DNA of 33,078 nt from Planctomycetota bacterium (GTDB lineage Bacteria; Planctomycetota; Planctomycetia; Pirellulales; PLA5): contig JAJDEG010000271.1 in assembly GCA_029259895.1 (NCBI GenBank), forward strand, positions 1 to 33,078, in the 5' to 3' direction. This document shows positions 9,661 to 17,597 of the stretch, one piece after another. Every line of letters starts with the position of its first letter. The stretch's first letter is position 1. The notes under the pieces are model-generated. The model ran no database searches. It was not told the DNA's origin and worked only from the letters and a program-made list of their open reading frames with translations. The translations under genes and the position numbers were made by a program.

Positions 9661-9776
9661 ACCCACCCGAAAGGTTAGACGCAGGTCCGATTAGGCCATC
9701 GAATGCGTTGCCATCGTGAAAATGAACGCGATGGTAGTTGTGCGACCCTAATGGGCATTGCTTCTAGAGGGTGGGT
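9661..9776. other. Nested inverted-repeat region upstream of the response regulator (candidate structured leader RNA)
   Basis: Co-linear nested pairs: acccaccc 9661-9668 / gggtgggt 9769-9776; attagg 9690-9695 / cctaat 9747-9752; ccatcg 9696-9701 / cgatgg 9729-9734; cgtt 9706-9709 / aacg 9725-9728. Confidence 0.4.
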
Positions 9777-9841
9777 TGGTTCGCATTGGGGCAGCGCCCA
9801 CTAACAAGTGGAGCATGTGACAAGAAACGAAGGGAAGTGCT

Positions 9842-10480
9842 GTGATGAGTATTCGAGTAGTGATCGCCGATGAGCAGGAGATCGTGCGGCTTGGATTGAA
9901 GAATCTATTGGAGAGCAACAGCGAGATAAAGATCGTCGCTCAGGCGTCGAGCGGCGATCAGGTTTTGGATTTGGTGAAGAAGCACAAACCGGACGTTGTG
10001 CTGCTCGAGTCGAAGTTGCCCGGCATGGACGGGTTGCAGATTCTCGGTCGCATCAAGCTCGACTCGCCCGAAATGCGGGTCGTTCTGTTCACGGGTCAGG
10101 AAAACGCCCGGCATCTTGCCCGCGCCGTCGCGCTCGGAGCCGAAGGCTACCTGAGCAAACAGGCGAAGAAAGAGGACTTAATTCGCGTGGTAAAGGCCGC
10201 AGCGCAGGGCGAACAGACTTGGTCGCGGTCTGAGTTGCGGCGCGTTGGCGCGGCGATGGCGAGTCCTACGGGCGTCGAGAATGTCGACGTTTCATTGACC
10301 AAGCGCGAGATCGAAGTGCTTCGGTTGATGGTCGACGGGGCAACGAATCGCGACATCGCCAAGGAATTGAAGATTAGCTACGAAACGATCAAGGAGCACG
10401 TGCAGCACGTGCTGCGAAAGGTCGGCGTTACCGACCGAACGCAAGCGGCCGTTTGGGCCGTACGCAACAACGTGATCTGA
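9842..10480 (+). CDS. NarL/LuxR-family response regulator with Asp-to-Glu substitution at the phospho-acceptor position
   Basis: Receiver IRVVIADEQEIVRLGLKNLLES...DVVLLESKLPGMDGLQIL...GYLSKQAKKEDL, plus LuxR HTH LTKREIEVLRLMVDGATNRDIAKELKISYETIKEHVQHVLRKVGVTDRTQAAVWAV. Nearest upstream GAAGGGAAG. Confidence 0.93.
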   Translation: MMSIRVVIADEQEIVRLGLKNLLESNSEIKIVAQASSGDQVLDLVKKHKPDVVLLESKLPGMDGLQILGRIKLDSPEMRVVLFTGQENARHLARAVALGAEGYLSKQAKKEDLIRVVKAAAQGEQTWSRSELRRVGAAMASPTGVENVDVSLTKREIEVLRLMVDGATNRDIAKELKISYETIKEHVQHVLRKVGVTDRTQAAVWAVRNNVI

Positions 10481-10502
10481 TCGCCTTGGTTCGGGTTTCG
10501 GT

Positions 10503-10532
10503 CTCGCCGCGCGTCGTGCATCGCGCGGCGAG
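10503..10532 (+). terminator. GC-rich perfect 11-bp hairpin after the response regulator (possible terminator, no T-run)
   Basis: ctcgccgcgcg (10503-10513) / cgcgcggcgag (10522-10532), 8-nt loop, 23 nt after the stop codon. Confidence 0.35.
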
Positions 10533-10800
10533 CCGAGTTCGTCCTAGGTGTGCGTTTTCTGCGCCCCCCGGTCGTCGCATATCAACGTGCGTGCGTCGGG
10601 GCTAGTGCTACCCACTCGTTCGGGCGGAGGAATTCTCCGTGCTTTCGAGTGTGATAGTCACATAGGGCGTTTGCTGTTGCGGCGTTCCGTTTTCGGAAGC
10701 CGGCCGATCAGAAAACCCCCTCAGAGGAGCGGATTCGCTACGGTCTAGGCTTTGCGCCGTTATTCTGGGCAGCGTTAGGGCAGCATCAAGGAGGTGGCCG

Positions 10801-11025
10801 TCAAGGTGAGACGCGGGCGACGTCGTCCGCGGTCACGGTGATCTGCCGGCAAAACCCGGAATGGATGCGGACGTATTCGAGGTTCGCGGCGGAATCGGGT
10901 GTTCCGTGCAAAGCCGTTTCGATGCGTGCGCGATCCGATGGTTCGACGTGGTCGAACTCGTCCGGCCAAATCGTGTTCGTCTCGACGATCAGCTTTTCAC
11001 GATAAGGATCGAAGGTGTCGGGCAT
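10801..11025 (-). CDS. Small conserved-looking hypothetical protein
   Basis: MPDTFDPYREKLIVETNTIWPDEFDHVEPSDRARIETALHGTPDSAANLEYVRIHSGFCRQITVTADDVARVSP. Balanced acidic composition, unlike the Arg/Pro-rich spurious ORFs. Internal ATG at 11025 is the preferred start. Confidence 0.55.
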   Translation of the reverse strand: MPDTFDPYREKLIVETNTIWPDEFDHVEPSDRARIETALHGTPDSAANLEYVRIHSGFCRQITVTADDVARVSP

Positions 11026-11509
11026 GGCCGGAGTGGCAACGGTTGCCTTTCGGGGGAATTTCGGTCGCACACAATAGCGACGGGAGCGATTGGCGGGCAC
11101 TGCCAATCCGGGACGGACCGTCGAGCGGTCAGTTTAGCGTAATTCTCGCCGGGCCGGGAAGGGGGCGTTGCCGACGGACGAAGGTGGCGCGCACTTGGCT
11201 TGCCGAGACGGTCGATCCGCGTTCTCGCGTTGACGAATCTCGGCGCGGACGCGGCCATAAGACGCATGGCCGTCCGTGCCAATTTGGCGATTCGCGTCCG
11301 TAAACGTCGCGATTCGGCTCCGTATGGTGATGTTCGTTCGCCGATATATACTTGGTACGCCATCGTGCTGAACGCCATGCGAATCTAGAATCCGGCGGCG
11401 GAACGATCGGGGCAATTTGGGATATTGCGTCGAGCTTTGGCTAAACGGGCTGTTGGCCCAAGACGAATTTTGAAATTGGTATCGGAACGCGGTTGAGGTC
11501 TTGCAGACT

Positions 11510-12541
11510 ATGGTGCGACGGCGAAAACGCGAGCCTCGATGGGCGGAATACACGGCCGATAAACTGCTCGAAATGCGGTTTTGCGACCTCGGGTTGCGGC
11601 TGGAAGACAGTCCGCTGTGGGAACGCGTGGAACGGCTTTACGACGAGCTCGAACATCGCGAGATTAACTTCCGCCCGCACTGCTGGCTGGCGGAAGAGTG
11701 GTTTTCGCCGGATGGCGTGCCGGGCATCGCGATACCGTTTTATTTGGCGCACCCTCGTTTAACGCGGCTCGAGAAGCAACAGATGCTCGAGGCCGAGGGG
11801 GGCAACGAAGATTGGTGCATGAAGATTTTGCGGCACGAGGCGGGGCACACGTTGGACACGGCGTATCGGCTGCACCGACGTTTGCGTTTTCGCGAGATAT
11901 TCGGCAAGGTTTCCGATCCGTATCCGGAATACTATCAGCCGAAGCCGTACAGCCGCAGCTACGTGCTGCATCTCGACCTGTGGTACGCCCAGAGCCATCC
12001 GGCCGAAGACTTTGCCGAGACGTTTGCGGTGTGGCTGCGGCCGAGATCTCGCTGGCGTTCGCAATATCAAGAATGGCCGGCGTTGGCGAAGTTGGAATAC
12101 GTCGATGAGTTGATGGACGAAATCGCCGGAAAGACGGCCGCAGTGCGTTCGTCGCGGCACGTGGAACCAATCCGCGATAGTCGCAAGACATTGGGCGAGC
12201 ATTACGCGGAAAAGCGCAAGCGCTATCTTTACGATACGCCGCCGATATACGACCGCGAACTGCGCCGACTATTTTCCGATGCGCCGGAGCACGTCAAGCG
12301 ACCGTCCGCGGCGGCGTTTCTGCGCCGCATTCGCGTCAAGCTCCGTCGCGTCGTCGGCCAATGGACCGGACAGTATCAATACGTCATCAATCAAGTGTTA
12401 GGCGAAATGATCGACCGCTGCCGCGAGTTGAATTTGCGTCTGACGACGCCGGCCCGGCAGGCCGAGCGGGACGCGCTGGTGATGGTTACGGTACAAACGA
12501 TGAACTATCTTCACGCCGGGCACCATAGGCTGGCACTATGA
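11510..12541 (+). CDS. Putative zinc-binding metallopeptidase (HEAGH)
   Basis: HExxH motif in MKILRHEAGHTLDTAYRLH, downstream PAEDFAETFAVWLRP, full-length open frame. ATG at 11510 (track uses TTG at 11501). Stop overlaps the start of the next gene (ATGA). Confidence 0.8.
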   Translation: MVRRRKREPRWAEYTADKLLEMRFCDLGLRLEDSPLWERVERLYDELEHREINFRPHCWLAEEWFSPDGVPGIAIPFYLAHPRLTRLEKQQMLEAEGGNEDWCMKILRHEAGHTLDTAYRLHRRLRFREIFGKVSDPYPEYYQPKPYSRSYVLHLDLWYAQSHPAEDFAETFAVWLRPRSRWRSQYQEWPALAKLEYVDELMDEIAGKTAAVRSSRHVEPIRDSRKTLGEHYAEKRKRYLYDTPPIYDRELRRLFSDAPEHVKRPSAAAFLRRIRVKLRRVVGQWTGQYQYVINQVLGEMIDRCRELNLRLTTPARQAERDALVMVTVQTMNYLHAGHHRLAL

Positions 12542-13569
12542 AAAAGCTGCGAATCCTCGTGCCGATGCACGTCACGCTGGTGCCCCCGGACACGCTCGAC
12601 GGATACAGCGAAAAGGAAATCGCCGAGTGGAAAACGGAATTCGACGTCGTTCACACGCTTCGCGAAGCCGGCCACGAGGTGCGCCCTCTCGGATTGATCG
12701 ACGACCTGACGGAATTGCGGAAGGCGATCAGCGACTGGAAGCCGCACGTCGCGTTCAATCTGCTCGAAGAGTTTCACAGCGTACCGACGTACGATCAGCA
12801 CGTCGTGAGCTATCTCGAGTTGATGCGGCAGCCGTACACCGGTTGCAATCCGCGGGGTCTGATGCTGTCGCACGACAAGGAGCTTTCCAAGAAACTGCTC
12901 ACGTATCATCGGATCGCCACGCCGGGCTTCGTCGTGTTTCAGCGCAACCGGACGGTCAAGCGGCCGGTAAAGTTGAAGTTTCCGCTGATCGTGAAATCGG
13001 CGACCGAGGATGCGTCGCTGGGCATTTCGCAGGCGTCGATCGTAACGAGCGACGAGAAACTCAAGGACCGCGTGGCATTCATATTCGATCAGCTCAACTC
13101 CGACGCGCTCGTCGAGGAATACATCAACGGGCGCGAATTGTACGTCGGCATGATGGGAAACGAGCGGCTGCAAACGTTTCCGGTCTGGGAGATGTCGTTC
13201 GCGGGCATGCCCGAGGGTGCCCCGAAGATCGCCACACGGCGCGTGAAGTGGGACTACGTCTATCAAAAGAAGTACGGCATCATGACCGACGCCGCGGTCG
13301 ATTTGACGCCGGAACAAGAGCGGCGCATTGCCGCCATTTGCAAGCGAGTGTTTCGAGTGCTGGGGATGAGCGGTTACGCGCGAATGGATTTGCGGATGAC
13401 CGAAGACGGTCGCTTCTACGTTCTCGAAGCGAATCCGAATCCCAACCTTTCCTACGGCGAAGATTTTTCCGAGTCGGCGGAGAAATCCGGCGTCCAGTAC
13501 GGCGAACTTCTGCAGAAGATTATCAGCCTCGGCATGAACTACCGAGCGGCTTGGGCTCAGCAAGATTAG
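12538..13569 (+). CDS. ATP-grasp ligase, D-alanine-D-alanine ligase-like
   Basis: FPLIVKSATEDASLGISQASIVTSDEKL (ATP-grasp lid), DALVEEYINGRELYVGMMGNERLQTFPVWEMSF, GMSGYARMDLRMTEDGRFYVLEANPNPNLS (C-terminal Mg/ATP-binding motif). Confidence 0.88.
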   Translation: MKKLRILVPMHVTLVPPDTLDGYSEKEIAEWKTEFDVVHTLREAGHEVRPLGLIDDLTELRKAISDWKPHVAFNLLEEFHSVPTYDQHVVSYLELMRQPYTGCNPRGLMLSHDKELSKKLLTYHRIATPGFVVFQRNRTVKRPVKLKFPLIVKSATEDASLGISQASIVTSDEKLKDRVAFIFDQLNSDALVEEYINGRELYVGMMGNERLQTFPVWEMSFAGMPEGAPKIATRRVKWDYVYQKKYGIMTDAAVDLTPEQERRIAAICKRVFRVLGMSGYARMDLRMTEDGRFYVLEANPNPNLSYGEDFSESAEKSGVQYGELLQKIISLGMNYRAAWAQQD

Positions 13570-13587
13570 CCTAGCGGTTCGTTGGCA

Positions 13588-13842
13588 TCACCCGCCGCTT
13601 ACGGGCGGAATGACGGCAATCTCCTCGCCGCCTGCTAAGACGGCAGCGTCGGCCGCATATTCGTGCCCGACAGCGAGCATCGAATGCCGCAGCAGCGAGG
13701 CGAGCGACGGAAACTCCTCTGCGAGCTGGTTCTTCAGCAGCGCAATGGTGCAACCGGCTGGCAAATCGCGCTCGACGGACTCGCAGCCGGCAAGATCGCG
13801 GGCCGCAGCGAAAAAGCGAACGGTGACTCGAGTGGTCGGCAT
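13588..13842 (-). CDS. MoaD/ThiS-family ubiquitin-like sulfur carrier protein
   Basis: 84 aa: MPTTRVTVRFFAAARDLAGCESVERDLPAGCTIALLKNQLAEEFPSLASLLRHSMLAVGHEYAADAAVLAGGEEIAVIPPVSGG. VRFFAAARDLAG start and C-terminal PPVSGG are diagnostic. Confidence 0.88.
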   Translation of the reverse strand: MPTTRVTVRFFAAARDLAGCESVERDLPAGCTIALLKNQLAEEFPSLASLLRHSMLAVGHEYAADAAVLAGGEEIAVIPPVSGG

Positions 13843-13887
13843 GCTTGCGCGTTCGGGCTTTGGGAGTGCTGGCTTGGCGATGATTGC

Positions 13888-16878
13888 TTAGGTAACGATC
13901 AACTCGGAGCCGCGGGCTTTTAGGATCGCGTCGCCCTGCGGCATGCGTCCGTAGGCGAGCGCGAGCAGTTTGAGCGGATGGACCGTGGGCCGGGTCGTGC
14001 CTTGTTCCATTTGGATCTTGCACGCGCTGCACTCGGTGGCACCGGCGTGCATTTGGCCTTGTCGGAGCCAAGAGATCAAGTCCCAGCCCGCCCGGAGGCT
14101 GGTGCGATAGTTCTTTCGCGCGAGTCCAAACGTGCCGGCCATGCCGCTGCAACCATGTTCTTCGGACAGCACATTCAAGCCAGGGATGAGGCGCAACAAG
14201 TGCTCGCCGGGCGTGCCGACTCGCAGCGCACGGACGTGGCACGGTTGGTGATAGGCGACCGTGGCGTCGATGCGACGCAGATCGTCGAGCCGCAGTCGCT
14301 TATCGAGGTGCATTCGCCAGACGTACGTGCAGGCTTCGCTCGTATTTGCCGCGACCAGCCGGGCCTCGTCGTCGTCGAGAAGATTGGGATACTCGTGCGT
14401 AAGGCACAGCGCGGCGGCCGGTTCGGTGGCAACGATGTGATAGCCCTGCCGCACGGCATCCGCGAGAATTGCGATGTTGCGTTCGGCGAGGCGACGCGCC
14501 CGTTCGACCGCGCCCATGGCGATCATCGCCATACCGGATTGCATCGACTGGGCAGGGACGAGTACGGAGACGCCGTTGTGCTCGAGAATCGCGACCAACG
14601 CCTCGCCGACGTGCGGATCGAAATAGTTGGCGTATACGTCGGCGAAGTAGAGAACTTTGTGTTCGGCGGCGAGGTTGGGGCGCGTTAGCTTGCGTTTTGC
14701 GGCGAGACGGTGAAAGGATCGCCGCGCCAGCCGCGGCAGTTTTCGACCGTGCGCCAGACCAAAAAACCGTTCCATGAGCCAGCGCATCGGTCGGTTGCCG
14801 ATGGCCCAGTTAGAAAGTGGTCGGACCAAGCCGGCCAGAGCGGCGACGAGATCGAGCCTGGTAAGCAGCCACTCGCTGGGACGCAAGCCGCTGTTTGCGA
14901 CATGGGCCGCGCGGGCTTCGACCATGAGCTTGGGAATGTCGACTTCGGCGGGGCATTCCAGTCGGCACTGGTGGCAATGAACGCATAGGTCGGCCAACTG
15001 CTTAAACCCGTCGCCAGCAAGGAGCTCGTTTTCGAGCCGGCCCGTGAGGATCGAGCGAAGCAGGTTGGCCTTCGCCCTGGGAGAGGCCTCTTCGCGAGGG
15101 GCAGCGCGAAAAATGGGGCACATGCGCTCGGTATCGAGTTGCGTTCGGCATGCGCCGCAGCCGTTGCACGCCCGGGCAGCGTGAACGATGGACTGCTGCG
15201 CCCAGTTCAGTTCCAGCGGCACGACCTCCGCCCGCGCGTCGACTCCGGTCGGTTTGGTGGTCGGTTCGTCGGACCGTATGTCGGACGCGCTCGTGGCGGC
15301 TTGGACACGGCGGAGATTTCGTGTGAGCTGGTGTGGGTCGCCGCCGACGACTTTGCCGGGGTTTAGTATGTTTTGAGGGTCGAAGGCCTGCTTTACTTCG
15401 GCGAAGACGTCGCAGAGCTTGCCGTGCTGGCGGGGTAAGAAGCCGGTGCGGCTGAGGCCGGCGCCCAACTCGCCGCCGATCGCTCCGCCGAGGTCCAGCA
15501 CGGTGCGATACAAATCGTCGGCCAACACACGCATGCGGCCGACGTCGTCTTCGTTGGCCAAGTCGAGAAATGGTCGCACGTGCAAGCGGCCGTGGGCGGC
15601 GTGCCCGTAGACCGACGCCGTGACGTGCCGTTGCTTAAAAATGTTTTGCAACTCGACGAGAAACTCGGCCAGCCGCGGCGGCGGCACGACGACGTCCTCG
15701 ACGAACGGCAGCGGCCGGGACGTGCCTTGCAAGCGATACAAGCGCGGCACGACACGCGTGGCCAGTTGCCAATACAGGTCGACTTCCTGCGGGTCGATCG
15801 TCGATCGCGCGTCGACCGCCAGGCGATGCTCGTCGCGGGCCAGTCGCGCAATCGCGGCGACTTTGTCCCGCAGTTCGGCCGGCGAATCGCAATCGACCTC
15901 GACGACCAGTGCGGCCTCGATCGTGGCGGGAACGAGGAGATCGAAGCGGACGTCGGACTCGCGGGCGAGGCCCAAGTGCCGTCGGTCGAGTAAGTCGCAC
16001 GCTGAAAGTCCGATCGGCAGCACGACCTCGACGGTGCGGGCGGCGTTTTCGAGCCGATCGAACAATAGCAGGACGACACCGACATGCTGCGACCGGGGGG
16101 CGGTTTCGACCGTGACTTCGGTAATTGCGGCGAGTGTGCCCTCCGATCCGCTGAGCAGTCGACCGAAGTCGAGGCGTCCGTCGGCCAGCGCGCCGCGAAG
16201 CTGGTATCCGGACGAGGGGACGCGCGTGGCGGGTTGATGCTCGACGATGGTTTCGTGATGCTCAAGCAGCACGGCCGCCAGGTCGGCGGTGAGTTGCGAC
16301 CGGCGGCGCGACGATTCGTCGTCGCCGATGGCACCGAGCGAGTCGCGGCCGAGCTCGACGATTTCCCCGTCGGACAAGACCACCTGGAGGCTGCGGACGT
16401 AATCGCCGGCCGCGCCGAAGCGGAGAAAACGACTTCCCGAAGCGTTGAGTGCGACGACGCTCCCCATCGTGGTGACGGAAGCGTTTGCCGGGTCTGGCCC
16501 GAAGCGGTGTCCGTGGGCGGCTAACTGCTTGTTGAGCGAGGCGAGGACGACGCCGCTTTGAACGCGGGCCGTGCCTTCCTCGGTGTGGAGAATTCGCCGC
16601 ATGTGGCGCGAGAAATCGAGCACCAAGCCGGGCCCGAGCGCCCCGCCGGCAAGTCCGCTGCCTGCGCCGCGGGGATGGATCGAAAGGTCGTTTTCGGCGG
16701 CGTAGCGGACGCAGGCGGCGACGTCGGCGACGCCGCGGGGGCAGATCACGCCCAAAGGCTGGATTTCGTAGACGCTGGCGTCGCCGGAGTACATGGCGAG
16801 CGTCAGGTCATCGCAACGGACCTCGCCTGCCAAAAGGCCGCGCAGGTCGTCCTGAATCCGCTCGCGCTGCTGGTCCAT
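13888..16878 (-). CDS. FAD-binding oxidase / 4Fe-4S ferredoxin / CCG-domain fusion (GlcD-GlcF type; YdiJ/D-lactate dehydrogenase-like)
   Basis: N-terminal FAD_binding_4 (VICPRGVADVAACVRYAAENDLSIHPRGAGSGLAGGALG), two Cys clusters (CNGCGACRTQLDTERMCPIF, CVHCHQCRLECPAEVDIP), C-terminal Cys-rich domain (CSGMAGTFGLARKNY, ECSACKIQMEQG). Confidence 0.9.
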   Translation of the reverse strand: MDQQRERIQDDLRGLLAGEVRCDDLTLAMYSGDASVYEIQPLGVICPRGVADVAACVRYAAENDLSIHPRGAGSGLAGGALGPGLVLDFSRHMRRILHTEEGTARVQSGVVLASLNKQLAAHGHRFGPDPANASVTTMGSVVALNASGSRFLRFGAAGDYVRSLQVVLSDGEIVELGRDSLGAIGDDESSRRRSQLTADLAAVLLEHHETIVEHQPATRVPSSGYQLRGALADGRLDFGRLLSGSEGTLAAITEVTVETAPRSQHVGVVLLLFDRLENAARTVEVVLPIGLSACDLLDRRHLGLARESDVRFDLLVPATIEAALVVEVDCDSPAELRDKVAAIARLARDEHRLAVDARSTIDPQEVDLYWQLATRVVPRLYRLQGTSRPLPFVEDVVVPPPRLAEFLVELQNIFKQRHVTASVYGHAAHGRLHVRPFLDLANEDDVGRMRVLADDLYRTVLDLGGAIGGELGAGLSRTGFLPRQHGKLCDVFAEVKQAFDPQNILNPGKVVGGDPHQLTRNLRRVQAATSASDIRSDEPTTKPTGVDARAEVVPLELNWAQQSIVHAARACNGCGACRTQLDTERMCPIFRAAPREEASPRAKANLLRSILTGRLENELLAGDGFKQLADLCVHCHQCRLECPAEVDIPKLMVEARAAHVANSGLRPSEWLLTRLDLVAALAGLVRPLSNWAIGNRPMRWLMERFFGLAHGRKLPRLARRSFHRLAAKRKLTRPNLAAEHKVLYFADVYANYFDPHVGEALVAILEHNGVSVLVPAQSMQSGMAMIAMGAVERARRLAERNIAILADAVRQGYHIVATEPAAALCLTHEYPNLLDDDEARLVAANTSEACTYVWRMHLDKRLRLDDLRRIDATVAYHQPCHVRALRVGTPGEHLLRLIPGLNVLSEEHGCSGMAGTFGLARKNYRTSLRAGWDLISWLRQGQMHAGATECSACKIQMEQGTTRPTVHPLKLLALAYGRMPQGDAILKARGSELIVT

Positions 16879-16959
16879 GGCGTGTTTGCACGCGTCGGGT
16901 TGTTGGCGTCGGTTCGTTCGCGCGTTTTGGGAAGCTCGTGCCGCGTCGCGTTTCGCGAC

Positions 16960-17454
16960 TTAGGGCGCGGTCGCGTTTTGCCGATCGCTGAGCCTTGCGG
17001 CTTCTTGCCGGTAGCGTTCGTGCGTTTCGAGGTTAAACGGCGCGTGCCCGTCGAGTCCGGCGAGCATTCTATAGTGCGTTTGGCATCGATAGCAGACCAG
17101 GGCCTGGCCGACGACGTAGTACAGCACAAAATCGATCGCGGCGCAGGCGAATAGCAGGCCGTAAGTCAGGTAAATGTGGCCGAAGTAGTAGGCGATCGTG
17201 CTCGATACGATTCCCAGCGCGACGACCGCGACGCCGAGGCTTTGTGGGAAGTCCTTGCGGAGAAACAAATCGGTGCTGGGGCACACGACGCAACGGGTGA
17301 GGCGGCCGCTGGACCAAGCGCCCGGCGGAAATCGCAGCTTGGCGTGGCAATGCGGGCAGGCGATCGCCTGCGTGGCGTCGGGCACATCGAGGCGCGCGGG
17401 CTGCTCGCAATGAGGGCAACCGAAGGTCACGTTCATGTGCCCATCATAGTGCAT
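16960..17454 (-). CDS. Zinc-ribbon membrane protein of unknown function
   Basis: FGCPHCEQPARLDVPDATQAIACPHCHAKLRFP (zinc ribbon), CVVCPSTDLFLRKDFPQ, two adjacent hydrophobic segments, then LVCYRCQTHYRM. Probable ATG at 17454 or the inner MNVTFGCPHC start. Confidence 0.75.
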   Translation of the reverse strand: MHYDGHMNVTFGCPHCEQPARLDVPDATQAIACPHCHAKLRFPPGAWSSGRLTRCVVCPSTDLFLRKDFPQSLGVAVVALGIVSSTIAYYFGHIYLTYGLLFACAAIDFVLYYVVGQALVCYRCQTHYRMLAGLDGHAPFNLETHERYRQEAARLSDRQNATAP

Positions 17455-17597
17455 CGGGCTTTGATGCGAATAGTGGCCGAGCGGCGCGGTACATGCCCGA
17501 CCGCGCCTTATGCTTTGCCGCCGCGCCTACTACAATTGCCGGTTTCCTAGCTGTTTTGAATCGAATTTGGTCCGAGCCTTCGCGAGAATCATGGGCG

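Noticed and set aside
10548-10748. 66-aa plus-strand ORF downstream of the response regulator
   Set aside because: No domain, composition typical of non-coding high-GC sequence; no ribosome-binding site recognised.
12511-13563. 350-aa minus-strand ORF antisense to the ATP-grasp gene
   Set aside because: Covers the ATP-grasp gene almost exactly; composition typical of a mirrored reading frame.
15393-16334. 313-aa minus-strand ORF inside the GlcD-GlcF fusion in another frame
   Set aside because: Arg/Ser/Pro-rich out-of-frame translation of a well-supported gene.
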